Below, piece by piece: positions 18,504-27,203 of a stretch of 64,000 bases of DNA. The translations under genes were made by a program, and so were the position numbers. How positions within the stretch are numbered: the first letter of the stretch is position 1; each line of letters begins with the position of its first letter. Where the stretch lies: positions 62,001 to 126,000 of the forward strand of contig NZ_POVU01000003.1 of NCBI RefSeq assembly GCF_003261585.1, written 5' to 3'. A model generated the notes under the pieces. It was not told where the DNA came from, searched no databases, and saw only the letters and a list, made by a program, of their open reading frames with translations. The DNA is from Acinetobacter sp. MB5. GTDB lineage: Bacteria > Pseudomonadota > Gammaproteobacteria > Pseudomonadales > Moraxellaceae.

Positions 18504-20381
18504 ATGCAAATCAATGCGACTCAATCTCAAGACCGTGAACGATATGTTAAATTAGGTCGACACGATATTGACGCGATCTATCGCGATGATGCGCTCTATA
18601 TCAATCCAAAAGAAGAGCTGAATGCCTATCCGCAAAAACTGACTGATCGTCTGATCCATTTTGCAGAGCATAAACCTGAGCATATTTTTGCAGCAAAACG
18701 TAATTCACAAGGCGAATGGGTCAAACTCAGTTATGCCGAAACTCTGCAACGCGCATGGCATATTGCACAGGCATTACATGACCGTCAGCTCAGTCAAGAA
18801 CGTCCACTGCTGATCTTGTCAGGTAATGATCTGGAGCATTTGGTGCTATCGATGGCAGCCATGCTGGCTGGTGTACCCTTCTCAGCCGTATCTCCTGCCT
18901 ACTCCCTGATTTCAAAAGATTTTGGCAAGCTCAAACATATTTTTGAAGTGCTGACCCCTGGCATGATTTACGCCAATGACGGACAGGCTTTTGCGACTGC
19001 TGTAGAAACCTGTAGCAATCCTGAGATTGAAATTGTCACCAATACGGGCTTGATTGGTACACACACCTGCACTTCTTTTCAGTCTCTACTCGATACACCT
19101 GTGGTCGATGTACAAGAGTTTTATCAAACGCTGGATGAACATCAGATTGCCAAGTTTTTGTTTACCTCAGGTTCAACCAAACTTCCGAAAGCCGTACCGA
19201 CCACACATTTGATGCTTTGCGTCAATCAGCAAATGCTGCTGCAAACTTTTCCCGAGTTTGCAGATACACCGCCCGTGCTGCTCGACTGGCTGTCTTGGCA
19301 TCACACTTTTGGCGGCAGTCACAATGTCGGCATTGCCCTATATAACGGCGGAACGATTTATATTGATGATGGTAAACCTGTGGCGGGCAAGTTTGAGGAA
19401 ACCATTCAAAACCTCAAAGAAATTTCACCGACTGTATATTTAAACGTCCCGAAAGGCTGGGAAGAACTCACCGATGCCTTGGAACGCGACGCCCAGCTTC
19501 GTGAGCGTTTTTTTGCCAAAGTCAAAATTCTATTTTTTGCAGGCGCAGCACTGTCTGAAGCAGGCTGGAACCGTCTGGACAAAATTGCACAGGCGCACTG
19601 CGGTGAAAAAATACGAATTATGAGCGGCTTGGGCATGACTGAAACTGCACCATCCTGTGCCTTTACCACAGGGCCACGGGTTATGGCAGGCTTTATCGGC
19701 TACCCTGCACCAGGTTGCGAAATCAAACTGGTTCCTCATGGTGACAAAATGGAATTCTGTGTGCGTGGCCAACATGTCATGAAGGGTTATTGGCGCTTAA
19801 AGGACGATCAAAAAAGCACGGTATTTGATGAAGAAGGTTTTTTCCATACGGGCGATGCAGTCCGACTGGTCGATGAGCACGATCCGAGCAAAGGCCTGAT
19901 GTATGACGGACGCATTGCTGAAGATTTCAAACTCAACACAGGCACATTTGTGAATGTGGGAACGCTTCGCAATAAGGTGCTGATCCAAGGTAATTTACTG
20001 ATTCAGGATGTCTGCATTACAGGCTCCAATCTGAATGCCATCGGCTTCCTGATTTTCCCGAAACTGGATGCCTGCGCACACTATGCCAATTTGACTTTGG
20101 GTGAGCATTCGCCTGAAGAGATTCTCAAACATCCAAAAGTTCAACACTGGTTCCGTCAGTTTTTAGCAGGTTTCAACAAGGATGCCACTGGTAGCTCCAA
20201 CACGGTCTCTATGCTGTATTTAATGAGTGAGCCTCCCCAGCTCGATGCAGGTGAAATCACCGATAAAGGCAACCTCAATCAGGGCAATATCAACAAGCGT
20301 CGTGCTCCACTGATTGAAGAACTGTATCAAAAACAAGGTGACAACCCACTGATTATTCGTGTCCCTGTCATAAAAAACTAA
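18504..20381 (+). CDS. hcaC: Hydroxycinnamate-CoA ligase (feruloyl-CoA synthetase)
   Basis: This adenylate-forming enzyme of about 625 residues activates ferulate, caffeate or p-coumarate with ATP and CoA. The AMP-binding loop reads FLFTSGSTKLPKAVPTTH; SGLGMTETAPSC and FFHTGDAVRLVD are further family motifs. I chose ATG 18504 (MQINATQSQ); a GTG at 18495 overlaps the AAGGAG ribosome-binding site at 18490-18495. The 94-base gap after hcaB has no terminator. Its product is the likely effector for HcaR. Confidence 0.92.
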   Translation: MQINATQSQDRERYVKLGRHDIDAIYRDDALYINPKEELNAYPQKLTDRLIHFAEHKPEHIFAAKRNSQGEWVKLSYAETLQRAWHIAQALHDRQLSQERPLLILSGNDLEHLVLSMAAMLAGVPFSAVSPAYSLISKDFGKLKHIFEVLTPGMIYANDGQAFATAVETCSNPEIEIVTNTGLIGTHTCTSFQSLLDTPVVDVQEFYQTLDEHQIAKFLFTSGSTKLPKAVPTTHLMLCVNQQMLLQTFPEFADTPPVLLDWLSWHHTFGGSHNVGIALYNGGTIYIDDGKPVAGKFEETIQNLKEISPTVYLNVPKGWEELTDALERDAQLRERFFAKVKILFFAGAALSEAGWNRLDKIAQAHCGEKIRIMSGLGMTETAPSCAFTTGPRVMAGFIGYPAPGCEIKLVPHGDKMEFCVRGQHVMKGYWRLKDDQKSTVFDEEGFFHTGDAVRLVDEHDPSKGLMYDGRIAEDFKLNTGTFVNVGTLRNKVLIQGNLLIQDVCITGSNLNAIGFLIFPKLDACAHYANLTLGEHSPEEILKHPKVQHWFRQFLAGFNKDATGSSNTVSMLYLMSEPPQLDAGEITDKGNLNQGNINKRRAPLIEELYQKQGDNPLIIRVPVIKN

Positions 20382-20455
20382 ATCACTGAATTTAAATAAA
20401 AACTCAAAATTTATATTTTGGGTTTCCCCAAACTTTGCCTAAAGAAAGGTCAAAT

Positions 20456-21592
20456 ATGCAAAACGATAGCGAATTTGAGCTGTTCCGTGACAATTATCGA
20501 CGCTTCTTGAATGAACATGTGGCTCCTTATTACGAGCAATGGGAGGAACAGGGTTTAATCCCGCGTGAGTTATGGAACACACTCGGTGAGAACGGTTTTT
20601 TATGTGTCGATGTCCCTGAAGAATATGGGGGTTACGGCGCACCTATTGAATATTCACTGATGCTGGTTCAGGAAACTGCACAGGCTGGTTTTGCCGCTTT
20701 GGCGGTAGCGATTGGTGGGCAAAGTGAGTTGGTATCGCCTTACCTGCAAAATCTAGGTTCGGAACAACAAAAGCAGTATTGGCTCCCGAAAATGGTGACA
20801 GGTGAAGTCGTGACTGCAATAGCTATGACCGAAGCCAATGCAGGTTCAGACCTGCAAGCGATTCGCACCCAAGCCATCTTAGACGGCGACCACTATGTGG
20901 TGAATGGTTCAAAAACCTTTATTTCCAATGGATTACATGCTGACCTGATTGTACTGGTGGCTAAAACCGACCCGCAGGCACGCGCCAAAGGCATTTCAAT
21001 TCTCTTGGTCGATGCGCATCTCGATGGTGTAACAAAAGGTCGCTCATTCAAAAAAATTGGACTGCATGCCCAAGATACGGCTGAACTGTTTTTTGATGAT
21101 GTCCATGTACCCGTAGCGCAACGTTTGGGAGATGAAGGCAAAGGCTTTGCCTACCTGATGCAGGAACTGCCACGTGAACGCCTCAGTATTTCAAAGATGG
21201 CACTCGGTTCAATTTTAGGAGCGATTGAAATCACCAGAAATTATGTCCAAGAACGCAAAGCCTTTGGGCAACCTTTAAGCCAAATGCAGAACACCCGTTT
21301 TGTGCTGGCGCAAGCACATATCAAAGCCAAAGCAGCACAAGCCTTTGTCGATCAATGTGCCGAGATGTACAGCCTAGAACAACTCAGTGTCAGTCATGTT
21401 GCCGCTCTAAAATGCTTTATTACCGACACCCAGTGCGAAGTGGTCGACCAATTACTGCAACTGTTTGGCGGCTACGGCTATATGCAGGAATACCCGATTT
21501 CACGCTTTTTTGTCGATGCACGGGTGCAAAAAATTTATGGCGGCACCAACGAAATTATGAAGGAAATCGTGGCACGCGAACTGTTTTCTTAA
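20456..21592 (+). CDS. hcaD: Acyl-CoA dehydrogenase HcaD
   Basis: This 378-residue FAD acyl-CoA dehydrogenase probably desaturates the side chain of dihydro-hydroxycinnamoyl-CoA, feeding hydrocaffeate or phloretate into the pathway as in A. baylyi. Family motifs AMTEANAGSDLQAI and LFGGYGYMQEYPISRFFVDARV are present. The C-terminal motif is IYGGTNEIM rather than IYEGT, so the catalytic Glu is not at the medium-chain position. As in long-chain dehydrogenases, the likely base is the Glu in IEITRNYVQERKAFG. I chose ATG 20456 (MQNDSEF), preceded by AAAGG; an upstream TTG at 20435 is unlikely. Confidence 0.88.
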   Translation: MQNDSEFELFRDNYRRFLNEHVAPYYEQWEEQGLIPRELWNTLGENGFLCVDVPEEYGGYGAPIEYSLMLVQETAQAGFAALAVAIGGQSELVSPYLQNLGSEQQKQYWLPKMVTGEVVTAIAMTEANAGSDLQAIRTQAILDGDHYVVNGSKTFISNGLHADLIVLVAKTDPQARAKGISILLVDAHLDGVTKGRSFKKIGLHAQDTAELFFDDVHVPVAQRLGDEGKGFAYLMQELPRERLSISKMALGSILGAIEITRNYVQERKAFGQPLSQMQNTRFVLAQAHIKAKAAQAFVDQCAEMYSLEQLSVSHVAALKCFITDTQCEVVDQLLQLFGGYGYMQEYPISRFFVDARVQKIYGGTNEIMKEIVARELFS

Positions 21593-21634
21593 CGCAGAGA
21601 TTTGCTCTGTTTTCTTATTGATTAACAACAATGG

Positions 21635-22870
21635 ATGTTGAACTCAATGCAAAAAAACGTATTACTGAAGTTATTCATGACTTTTGGGGCTTTATGTACC
21701 TATCAAAATAGCCAAGCGGCATTTTTTGAAGATGCAAAACAGGATATTACTTTAAAAAGTTATTATGATCATAAAGATTATGACAACAATACGGGCAATA
21801 TTAATAGCTGGTCACAAGGGGCACTTTACAAATTTACCTCGGGCTATACAGACACCCCTATTCAGGTGGGTTTAGATGTGTCCTTAAAATATGGCATTTC
21901 CACTCAGGACAACGTCAACCGTAACATGATCACCAGCTATGAATCAGGCCCAAATAAAGATAAGGATTTATTTAAACCTGGAGCGACCCTAAAACTCAAA
22001 TATCAAAATTCTGAACTGAAAATTGGTGAGTTTTATGGTGATCAGAATTTTTATGCAATTGGCGGTGACCCATTCCTGCCAGGGACATTCTGGGGAGTCA
22101 AATTCAACCAAAAGGTCAATGATCACTGGTCATTTAACATTGGACGGATTTTTAAAGGTACCCGTCCTTATGAAGATACGATTGCCAAAGTTGCACCCTC
22201 TGCGATTCCCCATTTAGGAACGTATTATGAGGCAGATTATCTCGATCAGGTTTCAGTAAAATACAAACAAGATACTTACGATGTGAACTATGATTTTTGG
22301 CATCTGGACAATATTTTCACGCATCACTTTCTTCACATCACCAAAAAACTGCCCAATGATTTTTCGGTCTCCACCAAACTCTTAAAAACTGATGATAGCG
22401 GTGCGAAAAAATATGGCGACATTAACGCAGGTCTTGCAGGTGTCCTTGTTTCCAAGAAAATTGACAATCAAAAATTCTCTTTAGGTTATCAGCGCGTATT
22501 TGGTAATTATAGCTACAACGATTATGGTGGTTTGTTGCCTTACAACCTGTTTACAGGAACGACTGTTGCCAATGCAGGTCGGGCTGAAGATGAACGCTCG
22601 TATTATGCTTTCTATGATTATGATTTTGCAAAACATGGTATCAACGGTTTTGTGGCACAACTTTACTATATCTACGGTGACCACATCAGTTATAAAACCT
22701 TAAAAAATCGTGATGAAACCGAATACGGCGTGAATTTAACTTATCTCATTCCATCAGGGAAATTTAAAGGATTTGGGATTAAAACCATCTGGTCAAACTA
22801 TGACAACAACTATAGTTACCGTGGTTTTAATGATGTCCGTACATGGCTGTACTATCGCCGATCTTTTTAA
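21635..22870 (+). CDS. hcaE: Outer-membrane porin of the hca operon (HcaE-like)
   Basis: This 411-residue beta-barrel protein has a signal peptide (QKNVLLKLFMTFGALCTYQNSQAA before FFEDAKQDI), alternating hydrophobic strands and a C-terminal aromatic residue (WLYYRRSF), as in OprD-type specific porins. The position between hcaD and the esterase gene suggests uptake of hydroxycinnamates or their esters across the outer membrane. The start is ATG 21635 or the in-frame ATG 21647. The symbol follows the ADP1 gene order and is less certain than the porin assignment. Confidence 0.78.
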   Translation: MLNSMQKNVLLKLFMTFGALCTYQNSQAAFFEDAKQDITLKSYYDHKDYDNNTGNINSWSQGALYKFTSGYTDTPIQVGLDVSLKYGISTQDNVNRNMITSYESGPNKDKDLFKPGATLKLKYQNSELKIGEFYGDQNFYAIGGDPFLPGTFWGVKFNQKVNDHWSFNIGRIFKGTRPYEDTIAKVAPSAIPHLGTYYEADYLDQVSVKYKQDTYDVNYDFWHLDNIFTHHFLHITKKLPNDFSVSTKLLKTDDSGAKKYGDINAGLAGVLVSKKIDNQKFSLGYQRVFGNYSYNDYGGLLPYNLFTGTTVANAGRAEDERSYYAFYDYDFAKHGINGFVAQLYYIYGDHISYKTLKNRDETEYGVNLTYLIPSGKFKGFGIKTIWSNYDNNYSYRGFNDVRTWLYYRRSF

Positions 22871-22898
22871 TGAAGAATCAAGATAAAGGAATAAGTAG

Positions 22899-24452
22899 AT
22901 GATCAATAAAAAATATTTGCTGTGTCTCTCCACTTTAATTTCGGGATTCAGCTATGCCAATACACCTAACTTTGCTGAACAATGCCAGAACCTAAGCCAT
23001 CTACAGTTATGGAATACGCAAATCACCTCAACCAGCGTCACACAAGACGATAACGGCAAAAATGTCTGTCTGGTTCAGGCATCATCTGAAAAGCGTCAAG
23101 GTGTTGGGCAAGACTACGAAATCAAGATCGAAATGCGTTTGCCTGAGCAATGGAATCATAACTTCTTATTTCAGGGCGGCGGTGGAATGGACGGTATTGT
23201 CCGTCCTGCCGTGGGCAAACTCTATCCCAAAGAAAGTACAGCACCGAATGCTTTAAGTCGTGGCTACGCTGTCGTGTCTACCGATTCGGGACATCAAAGA
23301 CCCGATGCCAGTTTTGGACAAGACCAGCAGGCCAAGCTCGACTACGCTTACGCGGCTATTGGTAAAGTGACAGTCATTGCCAAACAGATTATTCAGAAAT
23401 TTTACGCGGCAGCTCCCGACAAGTCTTTCTTTATGGGCTGCTCCAACGGCGGACGTAGTGCTCTGCAAGCGGCTATCCGCTATCCAACTGAATTTGATGC
23501 TGTTTTAGCCCTTAATCCTGGGCTTCGCCTGAGCCGAGCTGCAATTGCCCAAACATGGGATGTGCAACAACTCATGAAAATTGCACCAAAGGTTAATCAG
23601 ACCCCGATTTTAGCCAATGCCCTGACCCAAAAAGATCTGGATATCGTGCAACATGCCATTTTAAAGAAATGTGATGCTTTAGATGGAATTAAAGATGGCA
23701 TTATCAATAACCAAGCCGCCTGTCATTTTGATATTCGCCAAGTACAGTGCAAGGTCGGAGATAAGGGAGAAAACTGTCTAGCTCCTGCAAAAGTTCATGC
23801 TTTAGATCAAATCTTTAAGGGCGTTAAAGATTCTAAAGGCAATGCGCTGTATAACTCATGGCCATATGATGCAGGAATTAATGCCGCAGGCTGGCGCGAA
23901 TGGAAACTCGGGACATCACAAGATGTGACTTCCAATGCCTTAAATGTCAAATATGGCAATGACTCATTACCACGCTATTTTATGAATCAGAAGGATTCGG
24001 CACAATTTAACCAGTTGACCTATAACTTTGACCATGCTCTTGAGCAAGTTAATGAAACTGCCCGCATTAATGATGCCGATGCTGTAGATTTCTCAACTTT
24101 TAGTCATCGTGGCGGCAAGCTGATTATTATTCATGGCACCTCTGACCCTGTGTTCTCGGCCAAAGATACCATCGACTGGTACAAAAAAGTTCTCAGTTAC
24201 AATACAGGAAATTTCAGTCGTTTATTTTTAGTTCCAGGCATGAACCACTGTGGAGGGGGCAATGCACTCAACAATATGGACGCTTTATCAACGCTGGAAA
24301 ATTGGGTGAAAACTCAAAAAGCCCCAGAATCAATTGCAGCCACAGGAAAATATTTACCTGACACCACGCAACCGATCTGTGCTTATCCAAAACAGGCATT
24401 TTATCAGCAAGGTAAAGACCCGAAACAACTCAGTAGCTATACCTGCAAATAA
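22899..24452 (+). CDS. hcaG: Tannase/feruloyl esterase family hydrolase (HcaG-like)
   Basis: This 517-residue secreted esterase probably frees hydroxycinnamates from esters such as chlorogenate. The N-terminal signal peptide is MINKKYLLCLSTLISGFSYA. The tannase-family CS-D-HC motif is complete: Cys181-Ser182 in GCSNGGRS, Asp416 in GTSDPVF, and His450-Cys451 in GMNHCGGG. The Cys pair is expected to disulfide-link and align the triad. It follows the porin gene by 28 bases; a long hairpin (24458-24493) follows. In ADP1 the equivalent HcaG hydrolyses chlorogenate, a role inferred here. Confidence 0.88.
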   Translation: MINKKYLLCLSTLISGFSYANTPNFAEQCQNLSHLQLWNTQITSTSVTQDDNGKNVCLVQASSEKRQGVGQDYEIKIEMRLPEQWNHNFLFQGGGGMDGIVRPAVGKLYPKESTAPNALSRGYAVVSTDSGHQRPDASFGQDQQAKLDYAYAAIGKVTVIAKQIIQKFYAAAPDKSFFMGCSNGGRSALQAAIRYPTEFDAVLALNPGLRLSRAAIAQTWDVQQLMKIAPKVNQTPILANALTQKDLDIVQHAILKKCDALDGIKDGIINNQAACHFDIRQVQCKVGDKGENCLAPAKVHALDQIFKGVKDSKGNALYNSWPYDAGINAAGWREWKLGTSQDVTSNALNVKYGNDSLPRYFMNQKDSAQFNQLTYNFDHALEQVNETARINDADAVDFSTFSHRGGKLIIIHGTSDPVFSAKDTIDWYKKVLSYNTGNFSRLFLVPGMNHCGGGNALNNMDALSTLENWVKTQKAPESIAATGKYLPDTTQPICAYPKQAFYQQGKDPKQLSSYTCK

Positions 24453-24457
24453 AGAAA

Positions 24458-24493
24458 ATCAGCCTTTGCTCACCAGCTGAGTCAAAGGCTGAT
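24458..24493 (+). other. Intercistronic hairpin between esterase and thioesterase genes
   Basis: ATCAGCCTTTG (24458-24468) pairs with CAAAGGCTGAT (24483-24493), and an inner CTCA/TGAG extends the stem. No T-tract follows, so it is not a standard terminator. It could stabilise or cut the transcript before the thioesterase gene. Confidence 0.65.
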
Positions 24494-24525
24494 CAATCAG
24501 AATAAATGAAGAAAAGGCGCTGAAT

Positions 24526-24936
24526 ATGAATGCATTATTTCTTGATCCACTCCCACCGATTCATCATCTGCTTGGTGGGCACGATATTCAATGGAATGCG
24601 GATAAAACGGAACTCAGTATTCGTTACATGGCATTAGAAAGTTTTACCAACCCGCGTGGTACGGTGGAAGGCGGCATGATTTGTGCAATGCTCGACGATG
24701 TTATGGGCTTATTTGCCTATCTTGCTAATAATCAAATTCCTGCGACCACCATTAACCTGAATACCGATTTTCTACGCCCGTGTCAGGTGGGTGAAGTCAT
24801 GACACACTGCCGTTTTATCAAACAGGGCAACAACATTTTAAATATTGAAAGTGAAGCATGGCAAAATGAAAAACTGATTGCGCGGAGTACCGCTAACTTT
24901 ATGGTGCTTGCCCCTCTAAAAGAGAAAAATGCTTAG
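24526..24936 (+). CDS. PaaI-type hotdog thioesterase
   Basis: This 136-residue hotdog-fold protein of the PaaI/4HBT group has the active-site region NPRGTVEGGMICAMLDDVMGLFAYL and TTINLNTDFLRPCQVGEV. It lies at the end of the hca operon, 73 bases after the esterase gene. It may hydrolyse stalled aryl-CoA thioesters; since HcaR is induced by hydroxycinnamoyl-CoA, that would also lower the inducer (inference). It may correspond to a minor hca gene of ADP1, but I do not assign a symbol. Confidence 0.82.
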   Translation: MNALFLDPLPPIHHLLGGHDIQWNADKTELSIRYMALESFTNPRGTVEGGMICAMLDDVMGLFAYLANNQIPATTINLNTDFLRPCQVGEVMTHCRFIKQGNNILNIESEAWQNEKLIARSTANFMVLAPLKEKNA

Positions 24937-24942
24937 CGCCTG

Positions 24943-24976
24943 ATGGTCATGCACAATCCAATACCCGCATGACCAT
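24943..24976. terminator. Hairpin between convergent thioesterase and XRE genes
   Basis: ATGGTCATGC (24943-24952) pairs with GCATGACCAT (24967-24976) around a 14-base loop. No clean T-tract follows on either side, so termination is only suggested by the position between convergent genes. Confidence 0.4.
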
Positions 24977-25024
24977 TCACGACTTCTTTAATAAATAACC
25001 TTGAAAATATGAGTCATCAATCTG

Positions 25025-25573
25025 TTAAGTTTGTTCAGAAATCAGTAGCGCCCGCGTGCCATCTTCCAATGCCTTAAAAATATGTTCCTGATCAGCAGGA
25101 TAGCAAATATAGTCTCCCGCATTCAGCTCTACAGGGCTATCTATTAGCCCAACCAAAGCCTTACCCTGCATCACAATAATATGCTCAATCGAACCACGAG
25201 GATGCGGATGCGAAACCCTCGCTTCATCTGGCTCGGTAATCAGCAAGTAAACATCACGACGCGCATTCAACGGACAATTTGCCAGTAAGATCGCCTTATA
25301 GTGGGCAATTTCAGACTCAACCGATGGGCCTTCGCCAAAGCGAATAACCTGCACATTTGGAGTAGGCGCTTCGATCAGGCGCGCAAATGGAATGTCCAAA
25401 GCCACACATAAGGCCCATAGTGTTTCCAGACTCGGATTACCCTGTCCTGCTTCCAGTAATGATAGGGTCGATTTGGCAATGCCTGCCCGACGAGCCACTT
25501 CAGCCAGTGAAATCCCAACGCGTTGTCTTTCTCGAACTAGATTTTGGGCAATAATTTCTATGGGTTGCGTCAT
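25025..25573 (-). CDS. XRE-family regulator with cupin sensor domain
   Basis: This 182-residue regulator has an N-terminal lambda-repressor-type HTH (ISLAEVARRAGIAKSTLSLLEAGQGNPSLETLWALC) and a C-terminal cupin (VSHPHPRGSIEHIIVMQGKALVGL ... LNAGDYICYPADQEHIFKAL). This architecture is common for local metabolic regulators. It is divergent from azlCD, whose promoter carries repeated CGTTCGTTT boxes, so it probably controls amino acid export. The ligand is unknown. Confidence 0.87.
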   Translation of the reverse strand: MTQPIEIIAQNLVRERQRVGISLAEVARRAGIAKSTLSLLEAGQGNPSLETLWALCVALDIPFARLIEAPTPNVQVIRFGEGPSVESEIAHYKAILLANCPLNARRDVYLLITEPDEARVSHPHPRGSIEHIIVMQGKALVGLIDSPVELNAGDYICYPADQEHIFKALEDGTRALLISEQT

Positions 25574-25603
25574 TCTTGCAAATCATCCATTAAAAAAAAC
25601 GTT

Positions 25604-25659
25604 CGTTCGTTTTGACAAACGATACCAATTCAACCATTATATCGGAAATTCGTTCGTTT
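25604..25659 (+). promoter_or_regulatory. azlCD promoter with repeated CGTTCGTTT boxes
   Basis: TTGACA (25612-25617) and CATTAT (25635-25640) are 17 bp apart. CGTTCGTTT occurs at 25604-25612 and 25651-25659, flanking the promoter, and the inverse AAACGA lies at 25618-25622. These are candidate operators for the divergent XRE-cupin regulator. Confidence 0.6.
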
Positions 25660-25668
25660 CATCAGACT

Positions 25669-26340
25669 ATGCGTATTTCCAATTCTATCTCTCGGCTTCC
25701 ATCAGCCACCTTGAGAGCCATTTTCTTTGTGTGTATTGCCACAGGAATGGTGGGAGTTTCACTGGGTTCACTGGCATCGAGCTATCACGTTCCACTATGG
25801 ATTCCACTGTCTTTGTCGATCTGCGTCTTGGCAGGTACAGCCGAGTTTATTTTTATTGGTTTTCTCATTACAGGCGGACACCCCATCACAGCAGCCATCA
25901 CTGGCCTGTTGGTCAATTTAAGACATTTGCCCTTTGGAATTGCGGTGCATGAATTGATTCAGGGCAAGTTTTTACATTTTTTTGGCTGCCACATCATGAA
26001 CGATGAAAGCGTTATGTTTGGACTAACCCAAGAAAATCCTGAATATAAAAAACTGGCGTATTGGGTCTGCGGTATTTGCATCATGCTGTGCTGGCCACTT
26101 GGTGTTTTCATGGGCTATTTCATTGGGAAAATTATTCCAAGCCCAAGTAGTTTTGGTCTAGATACCCTGTTTCCAGCGATTTTATTTGCCTTGATCTGGA
26201 ATCAGCTCAGAGATTCAACATCTATCCGTCAGTCAGCCCTGATTGGATCGGGCTTAACCATTGGCTCAGTCAGCATCTTACCGATGGGTTTACCCATTCT
26301 GGTTTCGTTACTGGGCCTATTTTTTGCGAGAAAGAAATGA
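25669..26340 (+). CDS. azlC: AzlC-family branched-chain amino acid exporter subunit
   Basis: This inner-membrane protein of about 223 residues has the AzlC signature GTAEFIFIGFLITGGHPITAAITGLLVNLRHLPFGIAV. With the small AzlD partner it forms an amino acid exporter, best known for valine or azaleucine. I chose ATG 25669 (MRISNSISRLPSATLRAIFF); an upstream TTG at 25612 lies inside the promoter -35. The next gene overlaps by 4 bases (ATGA), so the two are translationally coupled. Confidence 0.9.
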   Translation: MRISNSISRLPSATLRAIFFVCIATGMVGVSLGSLASSYHVPLWIPLSLSICVLAGTAEFIFIGFLITGGHPITAAITGLLVNLRHLPFGIAVHELIQGKFLHFFGCHIMNDESVMFGLTQENPEYKKLAYWVCGICIMLCWPLGVFMGYFIGKIIPSPSSFGLDTLFPAILFALIWNQLRDSTSIRQSALIGSGLTIGSVSILPMGLPILVSLLGLFFARKK

Positions 26341-26660
26341 CCTCTCAAACCAGCATCATTGGCGGCATGATTCTGCTTGCCGTTGGTACCTATCTGATTC
26401 GCTACGCGGGTTTCAGTATTGGAGCGCGGTTTCCATTTTCCGATAAATACCAAGAACTTCTTTCAGGCGGTGCAACGACCCTGCTTTGTGCAATTGCAGT
26501 GATGACCACCTTGTTTGAAGGGCAACATTTTGCAGGATTCGCACGACTCATTGGCGTGGGCATTGCCATTCTTTTGGTCTGGAAGCGTGTGCCATTACTG
26601 CTGATTATGCTTTCGGCAGCTGGGATAACAGCTGCACTACGCTACTTGGGAATGTCTTAG
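26337..26660 (+). CDS. azlD: AzlD-family small subunit of amino acid exporter
   Basis: This 107-residue protein has about four helices. LLAVGTYLIRYAGFSIGARFPF, GGATTLLCAIAVMTTL and LLVWKRVPLLLIMLSAAGITAALRYLG are typical of AzlD. It overlaps azlC by 4 bases and ends the operon. Confidence 0.88.
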   Translation: MTSQTSIIGGMILLAVGTYLIRYAGFSIGARFPFSDKYQELLSGGATTLLCAIAVMTTLFEGQHFAGFARLIGVGIAILLVWKRVPLLLIMLSAAGITAALRYLGMS

Positions 26661-27203
26661 TTTTTTAATGCTCAATCATGTGGACACTTTTCAACAATTC
26701 CCTGTGAGATCGCTAAAAATGCACAAAATTGCATCACAGTCTTGGCTTTACAATTCCTAAGTTTCCCAACAAATCTGCCGACAAATTTCAGTCTCATTTA
26801 GAGCGTGGCGGTACACCTCTCATTCAATTCGTTTTCAGCACACTCAATGCCCGATTTTCTTATATATGCAATGGTGAATGACCTGAAAAATCAATTCAAA
26901 GCGAAGGCATATTCAAGTGGCTTTTAAATTCTGATGATGACTAAATCATTTAAATAAGCACATCATTAAAATCATTTTAAGTAATTAAAAACAAAAAAAA
27001 TATTTTTTAGCCGTAAAAAATAGGATTTACGATCTTGGCTTTTGTATCCATTTCACAGTGCTTTTGTTTGTTTTTTGCCCTAAGCATTGATTAAAAAACA
27101 TTCAAATTCTAAGGTTGAATTGAACATGTAACATCTCACAAAAAAGCAAAACAGATATAGGTAAAAAAAAGGAATACATCATAATTCAAGAGGGCTAAAT
27201 CAC
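26661..27203. other. Non-coding gap between azlD and the MscS-like gene
   Basis: No intact gene was found in this 543-base gap. A stretch at about 26741-26880 stays open for over 40 codons (reading ...PNKSADKFQSHLERGGTPLI...) without a start codon, and might be a gene remnant. The right half is AT-rich. Confidence 0.4.
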
